In this document: positions 1-9,269 of the stretch, one piece after another
Numbering within the stretch: the stretch's first letter is position 1
Layout: each line of letters starts with the position of its first letter
Source: DTKD01 sp964494345
GTDB lineage: Bacteria > Armatimonadota > UBA5829
DNA length: 64,000 nt
Assembly (NCBI GenBank): GCA_964494345.1
Contig: CAZBSI010000002.1
Span: 124,001 to 188,000 of the forward strand
Reading direction: 5' to 3'
The notes under the pieces: model-generated
Told to the model about the DNA's origin: nothing
Database searches by the model: none
The model's input: the letters and a program-made list of their open reading frames with translations, nothing else
Program-made: the position numbers and the translations under genes

Positions 1-148
1 GGCGACGTTTGTGACGGGATTTTATGGCATGAACTTCCGGCATATGCCCGGTCTGGAGTCGCCTCACGCCTTTCGTAACGTCCTGATCTTTATAGTCGTG
101 ATCACCATCGCTATGCTGCTGTGGTTCCGCCGCAAGAAATGGGTATAG
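1..148 (+). CDS. corA: CorA-type Mg2+/Co2+ transporter, C-terminal end (partial)
   Basis: Only the last 48 codons are present; the gene enters from the left edge. The reading frame starting at base 2 holds the YGMNF motif that marks the pore mouth of CorA channels, then a hydrophobic membrane helix (about residues 27-39 of the fragment) and a basic tail ending RRKKWV, as expected for the second transmembrane helix and cytoplasmic C-terminus. CorA forms homopentameric channels in the inner membrane. The stop at 146-148 lies 2 bases before the next start, so the two genes are probably cotranscribed. The GMN motif makes the family call firm; the ion carried cannot be read from this fragment. Confidence 0.85.
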   Translation, partial: ATFVTGFYGMNFRHMPGLESPHAFRNVLIFIVVITIAMLLWFRRKKWV

Positions 149-150
149 CG

Positions 151-831
151 ATGGCGATTTATGCAATCTCGGATTTACATCTTTCGCTTTCAGGCGACAA
201 ACCTATGGATATGTTCGGCGAAATCTGGCGGGACCATGCTGTCAGAATCGCTGAAAACTGGGACTCCACGGTGGCTGAAGGTGATACGGTTCTGCTGGCA
301 GGGGATCATTCGTGGGCGCTGCGATTCGAGGAGGCCAAAGCCGATCTCGATTTCATCGCCGCAAGACCGGGCCGAAAGATCCTGATTCGCGGAAATCACG
401 ATTATTGGTGGCGACGAGAGGCGACCAATCGCATACAGAAGCAACTGCCGGAGAATATGACCCTGCTGCACGGGCGGGGAATAGTGGTCGACGGGGTCGG
501 GATTGCGGGCACGCGGGGATGGCGGCTGGAGGAAGACGACCCGGAGACGACAGACCATAAAGTGATGAAACGGGAGCTTGCATATCTGCAGCGCGCATTA
601 AGCGAGATACCTGCGAATGTGTCGCAAAAAATAGCGATGTTGCACTACCCGCCCTTTGATATACACCTTGATCCCAATGAATTCGCAGACGTTTTGCAGG
701 CGAATAGCGTAGACATCCTCGTCTACGGCCACATACACACAGGGCTTTACCTGCAGGGCAATATCGACGGCATAAAATATATATTGGTCTCAGCCGATCA
801 CGTCGATATGCGGCCGGTGAGGGTTATTTAG
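151..831 (+). CDS. Calcineurin-like metallophosphoesterase
   Basis: Predicted cytoplasmic phosphohydrolase of about 226 residues. It has the full set of metal-site motifs in order: DLHLS near the N-terminus, GDHSW (a variant of GDxxD/N), GNHDYWW, MLHYPP and the closing YGHIHTG. These bind two metal ions in calcineurin-like esterases. ATG 151 is preferred because the DLH motif then falls about seven residues from the start; upstream starts at 121 and 139 overlap corA. Length and motif order fit the small predicted-phosphohydrolase group (COG1768-like). The substrate is unknown. The last 8 bases overlap the convergent cyclase-family gene. Confidence 0.85.
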   Translation: MAIYAISDLHLSLSGDKPMDMFGEIWRDHAVRIAENWDSTVAEGDTVLLAGDHSWALRFEEAKADLDFIAARPGRKILIRGNHDYWWRREATNRIQKQLPENMTLLHGRGIVVDGVGIAGTRGWRLEEDDPETTDHKVMKRELAYLQRALSEIPANVSQKIAMLHYPPFDIHLDPNEFADVLQANSVDILVYGHIHTGLYLQGNIDGIKYILVSADHVDMRPVRVI

Positions 832-1471
832 GGAGTTCTTCCATTGCGACGACTCGTGTCGGGGAGCCGTCCAAGCCTGCAAAATTCATTGGCAACGCTG
901 CGATAAACACCCTGTCCGCCGTGACTTCGTGCATATTTGCAACCGTTTCCAGCACCACCATTCCCGTCACCAGCAGCGCTTTGTGAACCTGCTGATCAAG
1001 CGACAAATGCACTGACGGCTGTTCTATGCCCAATAATTTAACGTTTCGTGCAGTCAACCAAGCCGCTGCGCCCTCGCTTATGCCGGGGAACTCGGTGAAA
1101 AACTCCGGCTGGCCCCATCTTTTGCCCCATCCGGTTTTAAGCAGCAGCCTTGCCGATTTGCCGACGCGGTTTTCGAAGCGATCAAGGTCTGCGGAGATTA
1201 TCTGGGTGCGCGGGGCCAAATCGCCCAAATCCAGCACCTCCGCCCACCCCACGAGTGCGTCGAGGTCATAACTATCGACTCCGCGACTGTCGTGCATCAC
1301 GTGGTGAGGGCTGTCGATATGCGTGCCTGTGTGGGTTCCGAAGCAAACTCGCGTGTTGTTGTAGCCGGATTGCGAGATAGTCGTGGTCTGAGAAAACTCG
1401 ACTTCAGGGTCACCAGGCCACACGGGCATAGGCGCCGTTATTTTATAGCTCAGGTCAATTATCCGCTTCAA
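824..1471 (-). CDS. Cyclase-family metal-dependent hydrolase (kynurenine formamidase-like)
   Basis: A 215-residue protein of the cyclase/arylformamidase family (KynB-like). The diagnostic metal-binding stretch GTHTGTHIDSPHH (HxGTHxDxPxH) is at about residues 45-57, and the N-terminal DLSYKITAPMPVWPGDP is also typical. Members hydrolyse formamides such as N-formylkynurenine or related amides and lactones. No tryptophan-degradation genes are near, so the substrate is not assigned. The start is a TTG at 1471 preceded by GGGAG six bases upstream. It is transcribed against the phosphoesterase and overlaps it tail to tail by 8 bases. Confidence 0.85.
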   Translation of the reverse strand: MKRIIDLSYKITAPMPVWPGDPEVEFSQTTTISQSGYNNTRVCFGTHTGTHIDSPHHVMHDSRGVDSYDLDALVGWAEVLDLGDLAPRTQIISADLDRFENRVGKSARLLLKTGWGKRWGQPEFFTEFPGISEGAAAWLTARNVKLLGIEQPSVHLSLDQQVHKALLVTGMVVLETVANMHEVTADRVFIAALPMNFAGLDGSPTRVVAMEELPK

Positions 1472-1553
1472 TGGCTGCTCCCTTGCAATTATATATGGAG
1501 TATATCCAAATCAAATCGGATACACAACATTTACCGCATACGCCATCAAATAT

Positions 1554-1587
1554 GTCATTTCGAACGCAGTGAGAAATCTGCTTTTTC
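1554..1587 (+). repeat. Dispersed 34-bp repeat, copy A
   Basis: Single full unit beginning GTCATTTCGAACGCAGTGAG and ending CTGCTTTTTC. It matches units at 2969-3002 (inverted), 16105-16138 and 58601-58634 (inverted) over the same 34 bases. The outer ATTTC/GAAAT bases are complementary. It lies between two divergently transcribed genes and runs straight into a heptamer array. Confidence 0.85.
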
Positions 1588-1636
1588 GGTTGTCGGTTGA
1601 CGGTTGACGGTTGTCGGTTGACGGTTGTCGGTTGAA
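1588..1636 (+). repeat. Tandem heptamer array GGTTGWC x7
   Basis: Seven consecutive 7-base units starting at 1588, reading GGTTGTC or GGTTGAC (the last is GGTTGAA). The array abuts dispersed repeat copy A and sits about 35 bases upstream of a TATAAT at 1671-1676 that may serve the next gene. It looks like a simple tandem repeat expanded by slippage. Confidence 0.9.
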
Positions 1637-1716
1637 TATCCGGCAGCTTCCTACTTTTCAGCCTGTAAGATATAATGCATACCAACACGGATAAATTAAG
1701 GTTAAGGGTATAAACG

Positions 1717-2859
1717 ATGATGACCAAACCACAAATCGCAGTATACTATTTCCCACAGTATCACCCCGACCCACGAAACGACGTCTGGCACGGGAAAGGC
1801 TGGACTGAGTGGGAGTTGATGAAATGTGCTCGGCCACGTTTTGAGGGTCACCGGCAGCCGAAGGTTCCGGCTTGGGGATACTTCGACGAGTCCGACCCAA
1901 AATGGGCCGCCAAAGAAATCGACCTGGCAGCGGACAGCGGCATCGACGCATTTATTTACGATTGGTACTACTACGAAGATGGCCCGTTTCTGCAGGACGG
2001 TTTGGACAAGGGCTTTCTGCAGGCGGATAATCGCGACCGCATTAAGTTCGCCCTGATGTGGGCTAATCACGATTGGCTGGATATCCACCCGATGAAGTCG
2101 CACGGCACGCCTCCGCTGCTGGCGTCCGGAAAGGTGACGCGGGAGGCCTTTGATAGAGCTTGTGATCACGTCATTGAGCGATACTTTTCCCAAGCTAATT
2201 ATTGGACCATCGACGGAGAACCGTATTTTTCAATCTACGATATAGGTGCGTTGATTGAGGGTCTTGGCGGGTTTGCAGAGACGCGTGACGCGCTTAAAAG
2301 CTTTAGAGATAAGACCGTGGCAGCGGGGCACACCGGGCTGCATCTTAATTGCGTGGTTTGGGGAATCAAGGTTCTGCAGGGCGAGAAAGGCGTCGAGGAA
2401 CCTGAGCGCGTGATCCCACAGTTGGGCTTTACCAGCGTCGGCAGCTATGTATGGGCGCACTATTATTATCCGAACTGGGGAGGGTTCCCGTTGGGGAGTA
2501 TGCGTGGTGCAGCGGATAAAAATTATGAGGTTTGGGAGGAACTCGCCGCGCAGTATAGCCTGCCGTATCATCCGAATGTAACTATGGGCTGGGACCCAAG
2601 CCCCCGCACAATCCAAAGCGACGTCTTCGAGCCGAGAGGCTACACGTGGACCTCGATTCTGCAAGACGACCCTGGTATTTTCGAAGAATCGCTGCTGCGA
2701 GCCAAAGAGTTCGTGATGAGATTGGATTGCAAGCAAAAAATTGTCACCATAAACGCCTGGAACGAATGGACCGAAGGCAGCTACCTCCTCCCGGACACCG
2801 ACCACGGCACCGCCTATACCGACGCGATTAAGGTTGTGTTTGGGGAGAAGGAAGATTAG
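1717..2859 (+). CDS. WbsX / GH99-like carbohydrate-active protein
   Basis: A 380-residue protein with the hallmarks of the WbsX (glycoside hydrolase family 99-like) family: N-terminal IAVYYFPQYHPDPRN, then HGKGWTEWELMKCARP, a (beta/alpha)8-type body with FIYDWYYYEDG, and the closing ITINAWNEWTEG-type stretch (here VTINAWNEWTEGSYLLP). Members occur in O-antigen and rhamnan clusters and resemble endo-mannosidase-type hydrolases. There is no signal peptide, so it should be cytoplasmic. A TATAAT at 1671-1676 is a plausible -10; the -35 is poor. The gene stands alone between repeat-rich spacers. Family call firm, activity unknown. Confidence 0.85.
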   Translation: MMTKPQIAVYYFPQYHPDPRNDVWHGKGWTEWELMKCARPRFEGHRQPKVPAWGYFDESDPKWAAKEIDLAADSGIDAFIYDWYYYEDGPFLQDGLDKGFLQADNRDRIKFALMWANHDWLDIHPMKSHGTPPLLASGKVTREAFDRACDHVIERYFSQANYWTIDGEPYFSIYDIGALIEGLGGFAETRDALKSFRDKTVAAGHTGLHLNCVVWGIKVLQGEKGVEEPERVIPQLGFTSVGSYVWAHYYYPNWGGFPLGSMRGAADKNYEVWEELAAQYSLPYHPNVTMGWDPSPRTIQSDVFEPRGYTWTSILQDDPGIFEESLLRAKEFVMRLDCKQKIVTINAWNEWTEGSYLLPDTDHGTAYTDAIKVVFGEKED

Positions 2860-3287
2860 AAAACGCGAAATCGCGAAAAGAGCGAAAAACAGAAATAACG
2901 ATATTGTATCGTAATTAGCGAGCCGTAGAGGGCTTGATCGGACCTCCGACCTCGGATATCGGACATCGGAAAAAGCAGATTTCTCGCTGCGCTCGAAATG
3001 ACGAAGGGGGCCGCTCGAAATGACGAAGGGGGCGCTCAAATGACGGTGGGTAGGTGCTCGAAATGACAAGGGGTGGGCACTCGAAATGACGTGGGTGGTT
3101 TAAGTAGTGGCCGTGCCTCTGTCCCGGCCACAACCAGCTTCCAAGGAGAGACTGTCCGAGGCGGAGATCGGACACTACCGTTTGGAAGTTAGAAGTTGGA
3201 GATTGGAGGTTGGCATTGGTTATGAGGCGGCGATTCGGAGATCATTACCTATCATGGGATGACTACGCCGCCAGGCTGGTTTGGTCC
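2860..3287. other. Gene-free repeat island between two convergent genes
   Basis: 428 bases without a credible ORF. It holds dispersed repeat copy B with its half-unit array (2969-3090), a hairpin GTGGCCG-N11-CGGCCAC at 3107-3131, a short TGTCCG/CGGACA inverted repeat just after it, and a purine-rich stretch near 3181-3215. Both flanking genes end here, so the hairpin could serve as a terminator, although it has no clear T-run. Confidence 0.7.
2969..3090 (-). repeat. Dispersed 34-bp repeat, copy B, with half-unit array
   Basis: Read on the minus strand, four extra GTCATTT-type half-units (beginning at 3090, 3067, 3044 and 3024) precede one complete 34-bp unit at 3002-2969. Half-units are spaced 20-23 bases apart. 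The complete unit differs from copy C by no base within the core. The same arrangement of half-units 5' of a full unit recurs at 16039-16138. Confidence 0.85.
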
Positions 3288-4526
3288 CTACACCCTCTCC
3301 ACAGGGTCCGAGAAATCCAGAGCCGGCTGAGTGTCTATGGTGCGGGTTGAGTGATCCACGTCCAGGCTCCAGCGCGGGTTTTTAGATGACATATCTATGG
3401 TGTAGGTTATCCCACAAGGATCGCTGGGCTGGTGTCCGATGTAGCGCATGGTGTAGTCAGAAATCCACTTCTCCAGCTTCAGCACAGTCAATTTGCGTCG
3501 CAGCCTGCCCTGCATGTCCCGGTTCAAAATGGATGGCAGGGTGTTTGTGGTTACTATCTCATCAACCGCCTGCGTTGCCAGGGTCTCGCGCACCTCTGGA
3601 GAGGAGTAGAAATGGGTCACGAAGAATACCACACGCCCTGCTCCCGCCTCTTTAAGCTGCCGGCAGCACTCTCGGATTGTGTTTCCCGTGCGCACCATGT
3701 CATCGAAGACAATTACGTCCTTTCCCGCTATCGACTTCTCCGGGCAGGGGGATTCCGGGGATATAAAACTCGATACGCTGCGCTCATCTCTTCGCTGCTT
3801 TGCGAAATAAAGCAACCCGGCGGTGCTTGAGTTGAGATAATCGTGAACCTGTGTCGCAAACTCCCTGGCCCCGTCGTCGGGTGCACAGACCAGCAGCCCA
3901 GCCCCGCTCGAAAGACCAGGCGCCACATCTGAGTTGCGAATATAATCCGCAAACACCTCAGCAGGGTTAAGGTTCACAAACTCACCCTTCATCACCTCTC
4001 TAAAGAGCCTTTGCACGGATTCAGAGTGATTATGGATAGTAATAACCGCATCAACCCCCGCCAGAGATAGCGCCTGTGCGTAAAATCGACTCGAAAACGG
4101 CTGTCCATCGAACTTTTTATAGTCCTTTGAGCCCCTGGTCCAAGTCACATCGCCGTGCTCAGGCCTCGGCCCTCTGTCCTGTGCGCTGAAGAACAGGTCC
4201 GGCTCGACCAACACAACCTTCCCCGCCCCGTTGTCCTTAGCCGCCCGCGCCACCAGCATATTTCGCATAGCGAGTTCATTGCGTGTGAGAGTATTGGAAG
4301 CCGTGGAGACCATCACCACCGTCGCCCCGCTGAGCTTGTTACCTATATCGTCCATATCCTTTTCATCGGAAATGAACCTGGGGCAAAACTCGGTGTTGGC
4401 GAAAGTTTTAAGAGAGATAACATCGGCAATATCGGTCATCTGACCACAATATACGCCGATATCTATGGCGAACGGGTTATCCGATTCCGTACCGGTTATA
4501 AGCACTGTATTTCGGCCGGCAGACAT
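3288..4526 (-). CDS. PRPP synthetase-like phosphoribosyltransferase-fold protein
   Basis: 412 residues related to ribose-phosphate pyrophosphokinase, which makes PRPP from ribose 5-phosphate and ATP. Two phosphoribosyltransferase-type domains are visible. The N-terminal half has PDLFFSAQDR, equivalent to the PYxxYARQDR loop of Prs. The C-terminal half has the PRPP-binding loop VIVFDDMVRTGNTI. It is about 95 residues longer than usual Prs proteins; the extra lies at the C-terminus, after the position where Prs normally ends. ATG 4526 has AGAGGG upstream. It may be a true prs or one of the long paralogues of uncertain role; no second prs is in the window to decide. Confidence 0.75.
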   Translation of the reverse strand: MSAGRNTVLITGTESDNPFAIDIGVYCGQMTDIADVISLKTFANTEFCPRFISDEKDMDDIGNKLSGATVVMVSTASNTLTRNELAMRNMLVARAAKDNGAGKVVLVEPDLFFSAQDRGPRPEHGDVTWTRGSKDYKKFDGQPFSSRFYAQALSLAGVDAVITIHNHSESVQRLFREVMKGEFVNLNPAEVFADYIRNSDVAPGLSSGAGLLVCAPDDGAREFATQVHDYLNSSTAGLLYFAKQRRDERSVSSFISPESPCPEKSIAGKDVIVFDDMVRTGNTIRECCRQLKEAGAGRVVFFVTHFYSSPEVRETLATQAVDEIVTTNTLPSILNRDMQGRLRRKLTVLKLEKWISDYTMRYIGHQPSDPCGITYTIDMSSKNPRWSLDVDHSTRTIDTQPALDFSDPVERV

Positions 4527-4545
4527 AGCAATCCCTCTTTTCTAT

Positions 4546-5352
4546 CTAAAATGACCTGTGCCGTTTGATCGAAAAATATATCCTGCCCACCAGCTTTCGC
4601 GCCAGCCTGGGCAACAAGCGAATACGCATATTAAGCGATGCAGTTTTCCAATAATTCCAGATCAGGGCGGTCAATAATTTATTGTCGTTAAGACGGTCGA
4701 CCCCGTAGTTCACATTTGCGCCGTGCAGCCTGTATTTTGCCAATGTCTCCGGCAAATGAACCACAGGCGCGATCATCAAAATCTTCAACCACGCATCGAA
4801 GTCATCGCAGGTGGAGTAACGGCCATCAAACAGGCCGATATCGATCATCATTTGCCGCTTTGCCATCACCGCGCTGGCCGAAATCGTATAATTTCCGTGG
4901 CTGACGAACCAATAGAAATCCGGCCTCTGCGGGATGATGCTCTGGTCGAGATTAAGCCTGTTGGCGTTAGGCCCAAAAACTTCCAGATCGCAAAATACCA
5001 TCCCCGCATCGGGATTTTCCGCCATCGCCTCCACTTGCCGAGCCAGTTTATCCGACAGCCAGATATCATCGTGATCCAGAAAGGCGATAAGCTCACCTTT
5101 GGCTTCCCTGACACCCACGTTGCGCGATTCCGCCTGTCGCAGGTTGGTCTGGTTGCGAATCAGTCGCATATTCGGCAGGTTATCAATGGACTCTATAAGC
5201 GGCGTCGGATCGATTGGAGAACAATCGTCGACCGCCACCAACTCAAAGTCCCGAAAACTCTGCGCCGCAACCGAATCCAGCGCCTCGCGCAGGTAATCTT
5301 CGTGCGCCTGCGACGAACAGTATACCGGCACGACTACTGACACCTTTGGCAT
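4546..5352 (-). CDS. Family 2 glycosyltransferase
   Basis: 268 residues with a GT-A fold at the N-terminus: VSVVVPVYCSS, then VAVDDCSPIDPTPL, and the metal/nucleotide-sugar motif IAFLDHDDIW (DxD-type) near residue 92. The C-terminal part is basic (RIRLLPRLARKLVGRIYF) and may sit at the membrane face. Acceptor and sugar donor are unknown. It lies on the minus strand downstream of polA (92-base gap) and 19 bases upstream of the PRPP-synthetase-like gene, so it may share their transcript. No strong ribosome site is seen. Confidence 0.85.
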   Translation of the reverse strand: MPKVSVVVPVYCSSQAHEDYLREALDSVAAQSFRDFELVAVDDCSPIDPTPLIESIDNLPNMRLIRNQTNLRQAESRNVGVREAKGELIAFLDHDDIWLSDKLARQVEAMAENPDAGMVFCDLEVFGPNANRLNLDQSIIPQRPDFYWFVSHGNYTISASAVMAKRQMMIDIGLFDGRYSTCDDFDAWLKILMIAPVVHLPETLAKYRLHGANVNYGVDRLNDNKLLTALIWNYWKTASLNMRIRLLPRLARKLVGRIYFSIKRHRSF

Positions 5353-5444
5353 TTGTCTTTATTGTAGCGCAAAAACGACTTCGATGGAACAGGGGTGAAC
5401 GGCGCCTTCGAAGCTCGACAAATCCGGCATATAAGCCAGCCCGG

Positions 5445-8144
5445 CTAAGAGTCGCGCGGAATGCTCTCCATCTCCGCCCAGTTCGGCCCAGCTTTAACGT
5501 CGACTTTTAACGGCACTTTGAGCGGATGTGCGTTTTCCATAGACTGTCGCGCCAGCTCAGCCACCGCGTCGAGTTCCTCAGTCGGAACCTCGAAGAGCAG
5601 TTCATCGTGCACCTGAAGCACCATTTTCGCCTTATATGGCGCAAGCGCATCGGCGATTCGGATCATGGCTATTTTAATAATATCCGCTGCCATACCCTGG
5701 ATCGGCATATTCACCGCCGCACGTTCCGCGAACTGGCGGACGTTTCGGTTGGCGTTGTGAATATCCGGCACATAGCGTCGCCTGCCGAGCTGAGTCGAGA
5801 CATAACCCCGATCACGCGCCTGTTCGATAGTCGAGTTTGTGTATTCCCGAACGCCTGGGAAGCGCGCGAAATAGGTGTCGATGTATGTCCGTGCCTCCTC
5901 AATGGGGATATCCAGCGTGCGGCTGAGCGCAAAGTCGCTCATTCCGTAGATGACCGCGAAGTTGACTGTCTTTGCCCTGCGACGCATCTCCGGGGTGACT
6001 TCATCCTCGCTGCATCCGAATATGGTGCTGGCTGTTCTGGTGTGAATATCCAGATCGTGCTCAAACGCAGATACCAGACCCGCATCACCCGTCACATGCG
6101 CCATTATTCGCAGCTCTATCTGAGAATAATCCGCAGACAGCAGCACACAGCCCGGTTTGGCCACAAAAGCCTTTCGAATCTCCCGACCAAGCTCGGTGCG
6201 GATAGGGATATTCTGTAGATTAGGGTCGCTTGATGACAACCGCCCAGTGGCCGTCACAGCCTGGTTCAGCGAAGTATGAACACGACCAGTAACCGGGTTA
6301 ATGAGCTTGGGAAGTGAATCGGCGTAAGTGGATTTGAGTTTGGTAAGCTCTCGCCATTTTAATATCTGATCGACGATAGGGTAATCCCCCGCCAGCGCTT
6401 CGAGGGTCGCAGCCGATGTCGAGTATCCGGTCTTGGTGCGTTTGCCGCCGGTCAAACCCATCTTCTCGAAGAGCACGACGCCGATCTGTTTAGGCGAACC
6501 GATGTTAAACTGCTCCCCCGCGATCTCATATATCTGCTGTTCCAGCTCGCGAATCTGCGAGTTGAGCCTAAGAGACAGGGTCTCCAGTTCCGCGCGGTCG
6601 ATAGTGACTCCGGTAAGCTCCATATTGGCTAAAATGCCGGCGAGCGGGAGTTCGATATCGTGATAGAGGCCATATTCGGCGTCGGTTTGAAGGCGCTCCT
6701 CAATCAGCGGTTTGACCCGGTATATAACCTCAGCTTCGCTGCAGAATTGCTTGACCTCGTCGACATCGGCCTCTTTACTGGTAACCCCTGCAAGCTCAAT
6801 TGACAACTGCTCGAACGCTATGCTGCCTATATCGTAAGAACTGCGCGATGAATCCAGCACGTAAGCGCCAAGCATCGCATCAAAGTCGATGCCCTTTAAC
6901 TCGACGCCGCGCAACGCCAACGCCGCGATGTTTCGCTTGGCATCGTGGACGTATTTGGTGAGCTCTTCATTGCTGAGAATATCGACCAGATCCGGCAGAT
7001 CAGCTTTGTAGGTCTCCCCCATCGACAGGGTCAGATTCTGCTCAGCCGCGTCTTCTATCTGGACATAAGCGGTGCCTATTGGGTCGGCGCAGAAACTTAT
7101 CCCCATAAGCCGTGCGTCTATCGACTTTTCCTGACTGGTGTTGCACTGCATCGCAAAAGCCCCGGCCTTTCGCAGGGATTCGATCAGTGCGTTTAATTCC
7201 TGTGCCGAATTGATGCGTCGGCACTCCCCCAATCCAGGTCGCCCTTCCACGCTTGTCTTGCCAGCGGCCTGCTCGACCTCCGGCAGGCGCTTGAGCATGG
7301 TCTTAAACTCCAGCCGAACGAACAGATCCCGTAACGCGTCGTAATCCGGCTGCTTAAAACGGTATGACTCCAAGTCGAACTCGAACGGTACGTCGGTGAC
7401 GATAGTGGCCAAATGTTTCGACAGCCTGGCAAGGTCTGCGTTCTCCTGAAGGGCTTTTTTAACCTTGCCTTCAGGAAGCTCGGAGACGTGGTCGAGGACA
7501 CCTTCCACAGTCCCATATTTGGAGAGCAGGCTTTGCGCGGTTTTGTCGCCGATGCCGGGCACACCGGGTATATTGTCCGATGAATCCCCCTTCAGGCCTT
7601 TTAAATCTGCAATTTGATCGGGTTTGAGGCCGAATCTATCCTCCACAGCCTGCTCATCGTAGACGACGATGTCAGAGACCCCCTTCACGGTGGTCAACAC
7701 CTGCACATCCTCGTTGACCAACTGAAGCGCATCGAGGTCTCCGGTCAATATCTCAGAGGCAACACCATGGGCTCGGGCCTGTGTTACCAGCGCGCCGATA
7801 ATATCGTCCCCTTCATACCCCTCGACCTCAATTGTCGGGATATTAAAGGCCTGTATCAGCTCCCTTGCTATTGGAGCCTGCTCAATAAGCGCGTCCGGAG
7901 CCGCTTTGCGATGGGCCTTATATTGGTCGTATTGATCGTGCCTGAAGGTCGGTTTGGGGGTGTCGAAGGCCACCACGATATAATCAGGATTCTCTTCGAG
8001 GACCTTCAGCAGCATAGTGGTCAGGCCGTAGACGGCGTTTGTCGGGGTGCCTGCGGATGTGGATAGATACCGCATCGCAAAAAACGCCCGGTATAGAAGG
8101 CTATTGCCATCTACGGCTATGAGTTTCGGTTTGTTTTTATTCAT
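5445..8144 (-). CDS. polA: DNA polymerase I
   Basis: 899 residues with the three-domain PolA layout. Residues 1 to about 290 form the 5'-3' exonuclease/flap nuclease (AVDGNSLLYRAFFA; GLKGDSSDNIPGVPGIG). The middle is the 3'-5' exonuclease fold. The C-terminal polymerase has motif A (SADYSQIELRIMAH), motif B (RRRAKTVNFAVIYGMSD) and motif C (LQVHDELLFEV). The proofreading domain lacks its catalytic acids: where DTE should be, the sequence reads FAMQCNT, and the second site reads VHDAKRN. This resembles Taq-type enzymes without proofreading. The start is 21 bases downstream of sppA on the same strand. Confidence 0.97.
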   Translation of the reverse strand: MNKNKPKLIAVDGNSLLYRAFFAMRYLSTSAGTPTNAVYGLTTMLLKVLEENPDYIVVAFDTPKPTFRHDQYDQYKAHRKAAPDALIEQAPIARELIQAFNIPTIEVEGYEGDDIIGALVTQARAHGVASEILTGDLDALQLVNEDVQVLTTVKGVSDIVVYDEQAVEDRFGLKPDQIADLKGLKGDSSDNIPGVPGIGDKTAQSLLSKYGTVEGVLDHVSELPEGKVKKALQENADLARLSKHLATIVTDVPFEFDLESYRFKQPDYDALRDLFVRLEFKTMLKRLPEVEQAAGKTSVEGRPGLGECRRINSAQELNALIESLRKAGAFAMQCNTSQEKSIDARLMGISFCADPIGTAYVQIEDAAEQNLTLSMGETYKADLPDLVDILSNEELTKYVHDAKRNIAALALRGVELKGIDFDAMLGAYVLDSSRSSYDIGSIAFEQLSIELAGVTSKEADVDEVKQFCSEAEVIYRVKPLIEERLQTDAEYGLYHDIELPLAGILANMELTGVTIDRAELETLSLRLNSQIRELEQQIYEIAGEQFNIGSPKQIGVVLFEKMGLTGGKRTKTGYSTSAATLEALAGDYPIVDQILKWRELTKLKSTYADSLPKLINPVTGRVHTSLNQAVTATGRLSSSDPNLQNIPIRTELGREIRKAFVAKPGCVLLSADYSQIELRIMAHVTGDAGLVSAFEHDLDIHTRTASTIFGCSEDEVTPEMRRRAKTVNFAVIYGMSDFALSRTLDIPIEEARTYIDTYFARFPGVREYTNSTIEQARDRGYVSTQLGRRRYVPDIHNANRNVRQFAERAAVNMPIQGMAADIIKIAMIRIADALAPYKAKMVLQVHDELLFEVPTEELDAVAELARQSMENAHPLKVPLKVDVKAGPNWAEMESIPRDS

Positions 8145-8165
8145 AAGACTGCTGTAATCTGGTCG

Positions 8166-9218
8166 TTATCTAAGACCTGGGCTGGCGTTATTGGTCAACT
8201 GGTCGATTAATTGCCTGCCGATTGCGCCCCGCAAAGACTCGCTCTCCGAGCTGAGTATATCGGAGAACGACAGGCGCTTTTTGTATTCTACCACCTTAGG
8301 CTCGCCCTTGATTCCTCCCGCCTTCGCCGCCGCGGTGATTGTGTCTTGAATGCCGCCGATATCGTCCACCAGTTTGACATCCTTCGCCTGGCTGCCTGTA
8401 AAGACGCGTCCATCGGCGATCTTTTTGATATCGCCTACAGGGAGTTTACGTCCCGCCGCCACCGCGTTGACGAACTGTTCGTATGTGTCCATTACTATAC
8501 CCTGTAACAGGGCGCGTTCTTCAGGCGTAAGGGGTCGATTTGGCGACCCGATATCCTTGAACTTGCCGGACTTAACGACCTGTGGGCTGTAGCCGATTTT
8601 CTTGAACAGCCCGCTCATATCGGCCACGTCCCAGATCACTCCGATACTTCCCGTGAGGGTCGAATCGTCGGCGTAGATTTTGTCCGAAGCCGCTGCGATA
8701 TAATAACCGCCGGAGGCCGCCACGTCGGCCATGGATGTGTAGATCGGTTTTTTAGCCGCACGGATACGCATAAGCTCGTTATATACTTCTTCAGATGCCG
8801 CCGGGCTTCCACCGGGGCTGTTTATGCGCAGAACTATAGCCTTGACGCTCTTGCTTTTGCGCGCCTTCTCGAGTTGATCTATCAGATCATCAGAGCCGGT
8901 GGTCGAATCGCTGAACATACTGGTGACGCTGCGTCCGGATGTAATTACCCCGGTAATTCGAATTAGCGCGATATGATCGCCTCGTTCCGTGACAGGCCCG
9001 CCGAAGCTGGACATTCCGGCGCAGGCCGCAACTATAAAGACAATCGCTATAATCAGCCACGGTAAACAGCCGACAACCAGCGAGACCGGGATCACCCACA
9101 GCCAATTATTGCGTCGGGGAGGCTGAGGTGGCCGGGGAGGTATGTTGTTACTGATGACTGGAGGCGGGGTCGGCTCCTGGCCACCGGGCTGCGAGTTCTG
9201 AGAAGCATCTTCGTTCAT
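8166..9218 (-). CDS. sppA: Signal peptide peptidase SppA, 36K type
   Basis: 350 residues. A proline-rich cytoplasmic tail (about 1-40) is followed by one membrane anchor (about 41-70) and a ClpP/crotonase-fold serine protease domain. Motifs seen are RINSPGGSPAASEEVY, then AASGGYYIAAASDKIY with the nucleophilic serine, and TGSIGVI. SppA degrades signal peptides left in the inner membrane after secretion. ATG 9218 has a good AAAGGAG seven bases upstream. It precedes polA with only 21 bases between them. Confidence 0.93.
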   Translation of the reverse strand: MNEDASQNSQPGGQEPTPPPVISNNIPPRPPQPPRRNNWLWVIPVSLVVGCLPWLIIAIVFIVAACAGMSSFGGPVTERGDHIALIRITGVITSGRSVTSMFSDSTTGSDDLIDQLEKARKSKSVKAIVLRINSPGGSPAASEEVYNELMRIRAAKKPIYTSMADVAASGGYYIAAASDKIYADDSTLTGSIGVIWDVADMSGLFKKIGYSPQVVKSGKFKDIGSPNRPLTPEERALLQGIVMDTYEQFVNAVAAGRKLPVGDIKKIADGRVFTGSQAKDVKLVDDIGGIQDTITAAAKAGGIKGEPKVVEYKKRLSFSDILSSESESLRGAIGRQLIDQLTNNASPGLR

Positions 9219-9269
9219 TTAATCGCTCCTTTGGAACGTATTTACGCGAAGTATGATTCTCTGCTTGCA

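Noticed and set aside
1455..1727. 90-codon ORF across the heptamer array and 34-bp repeat
   Set aside because: Its sequence is the translation of the repeats and is not protein-like.
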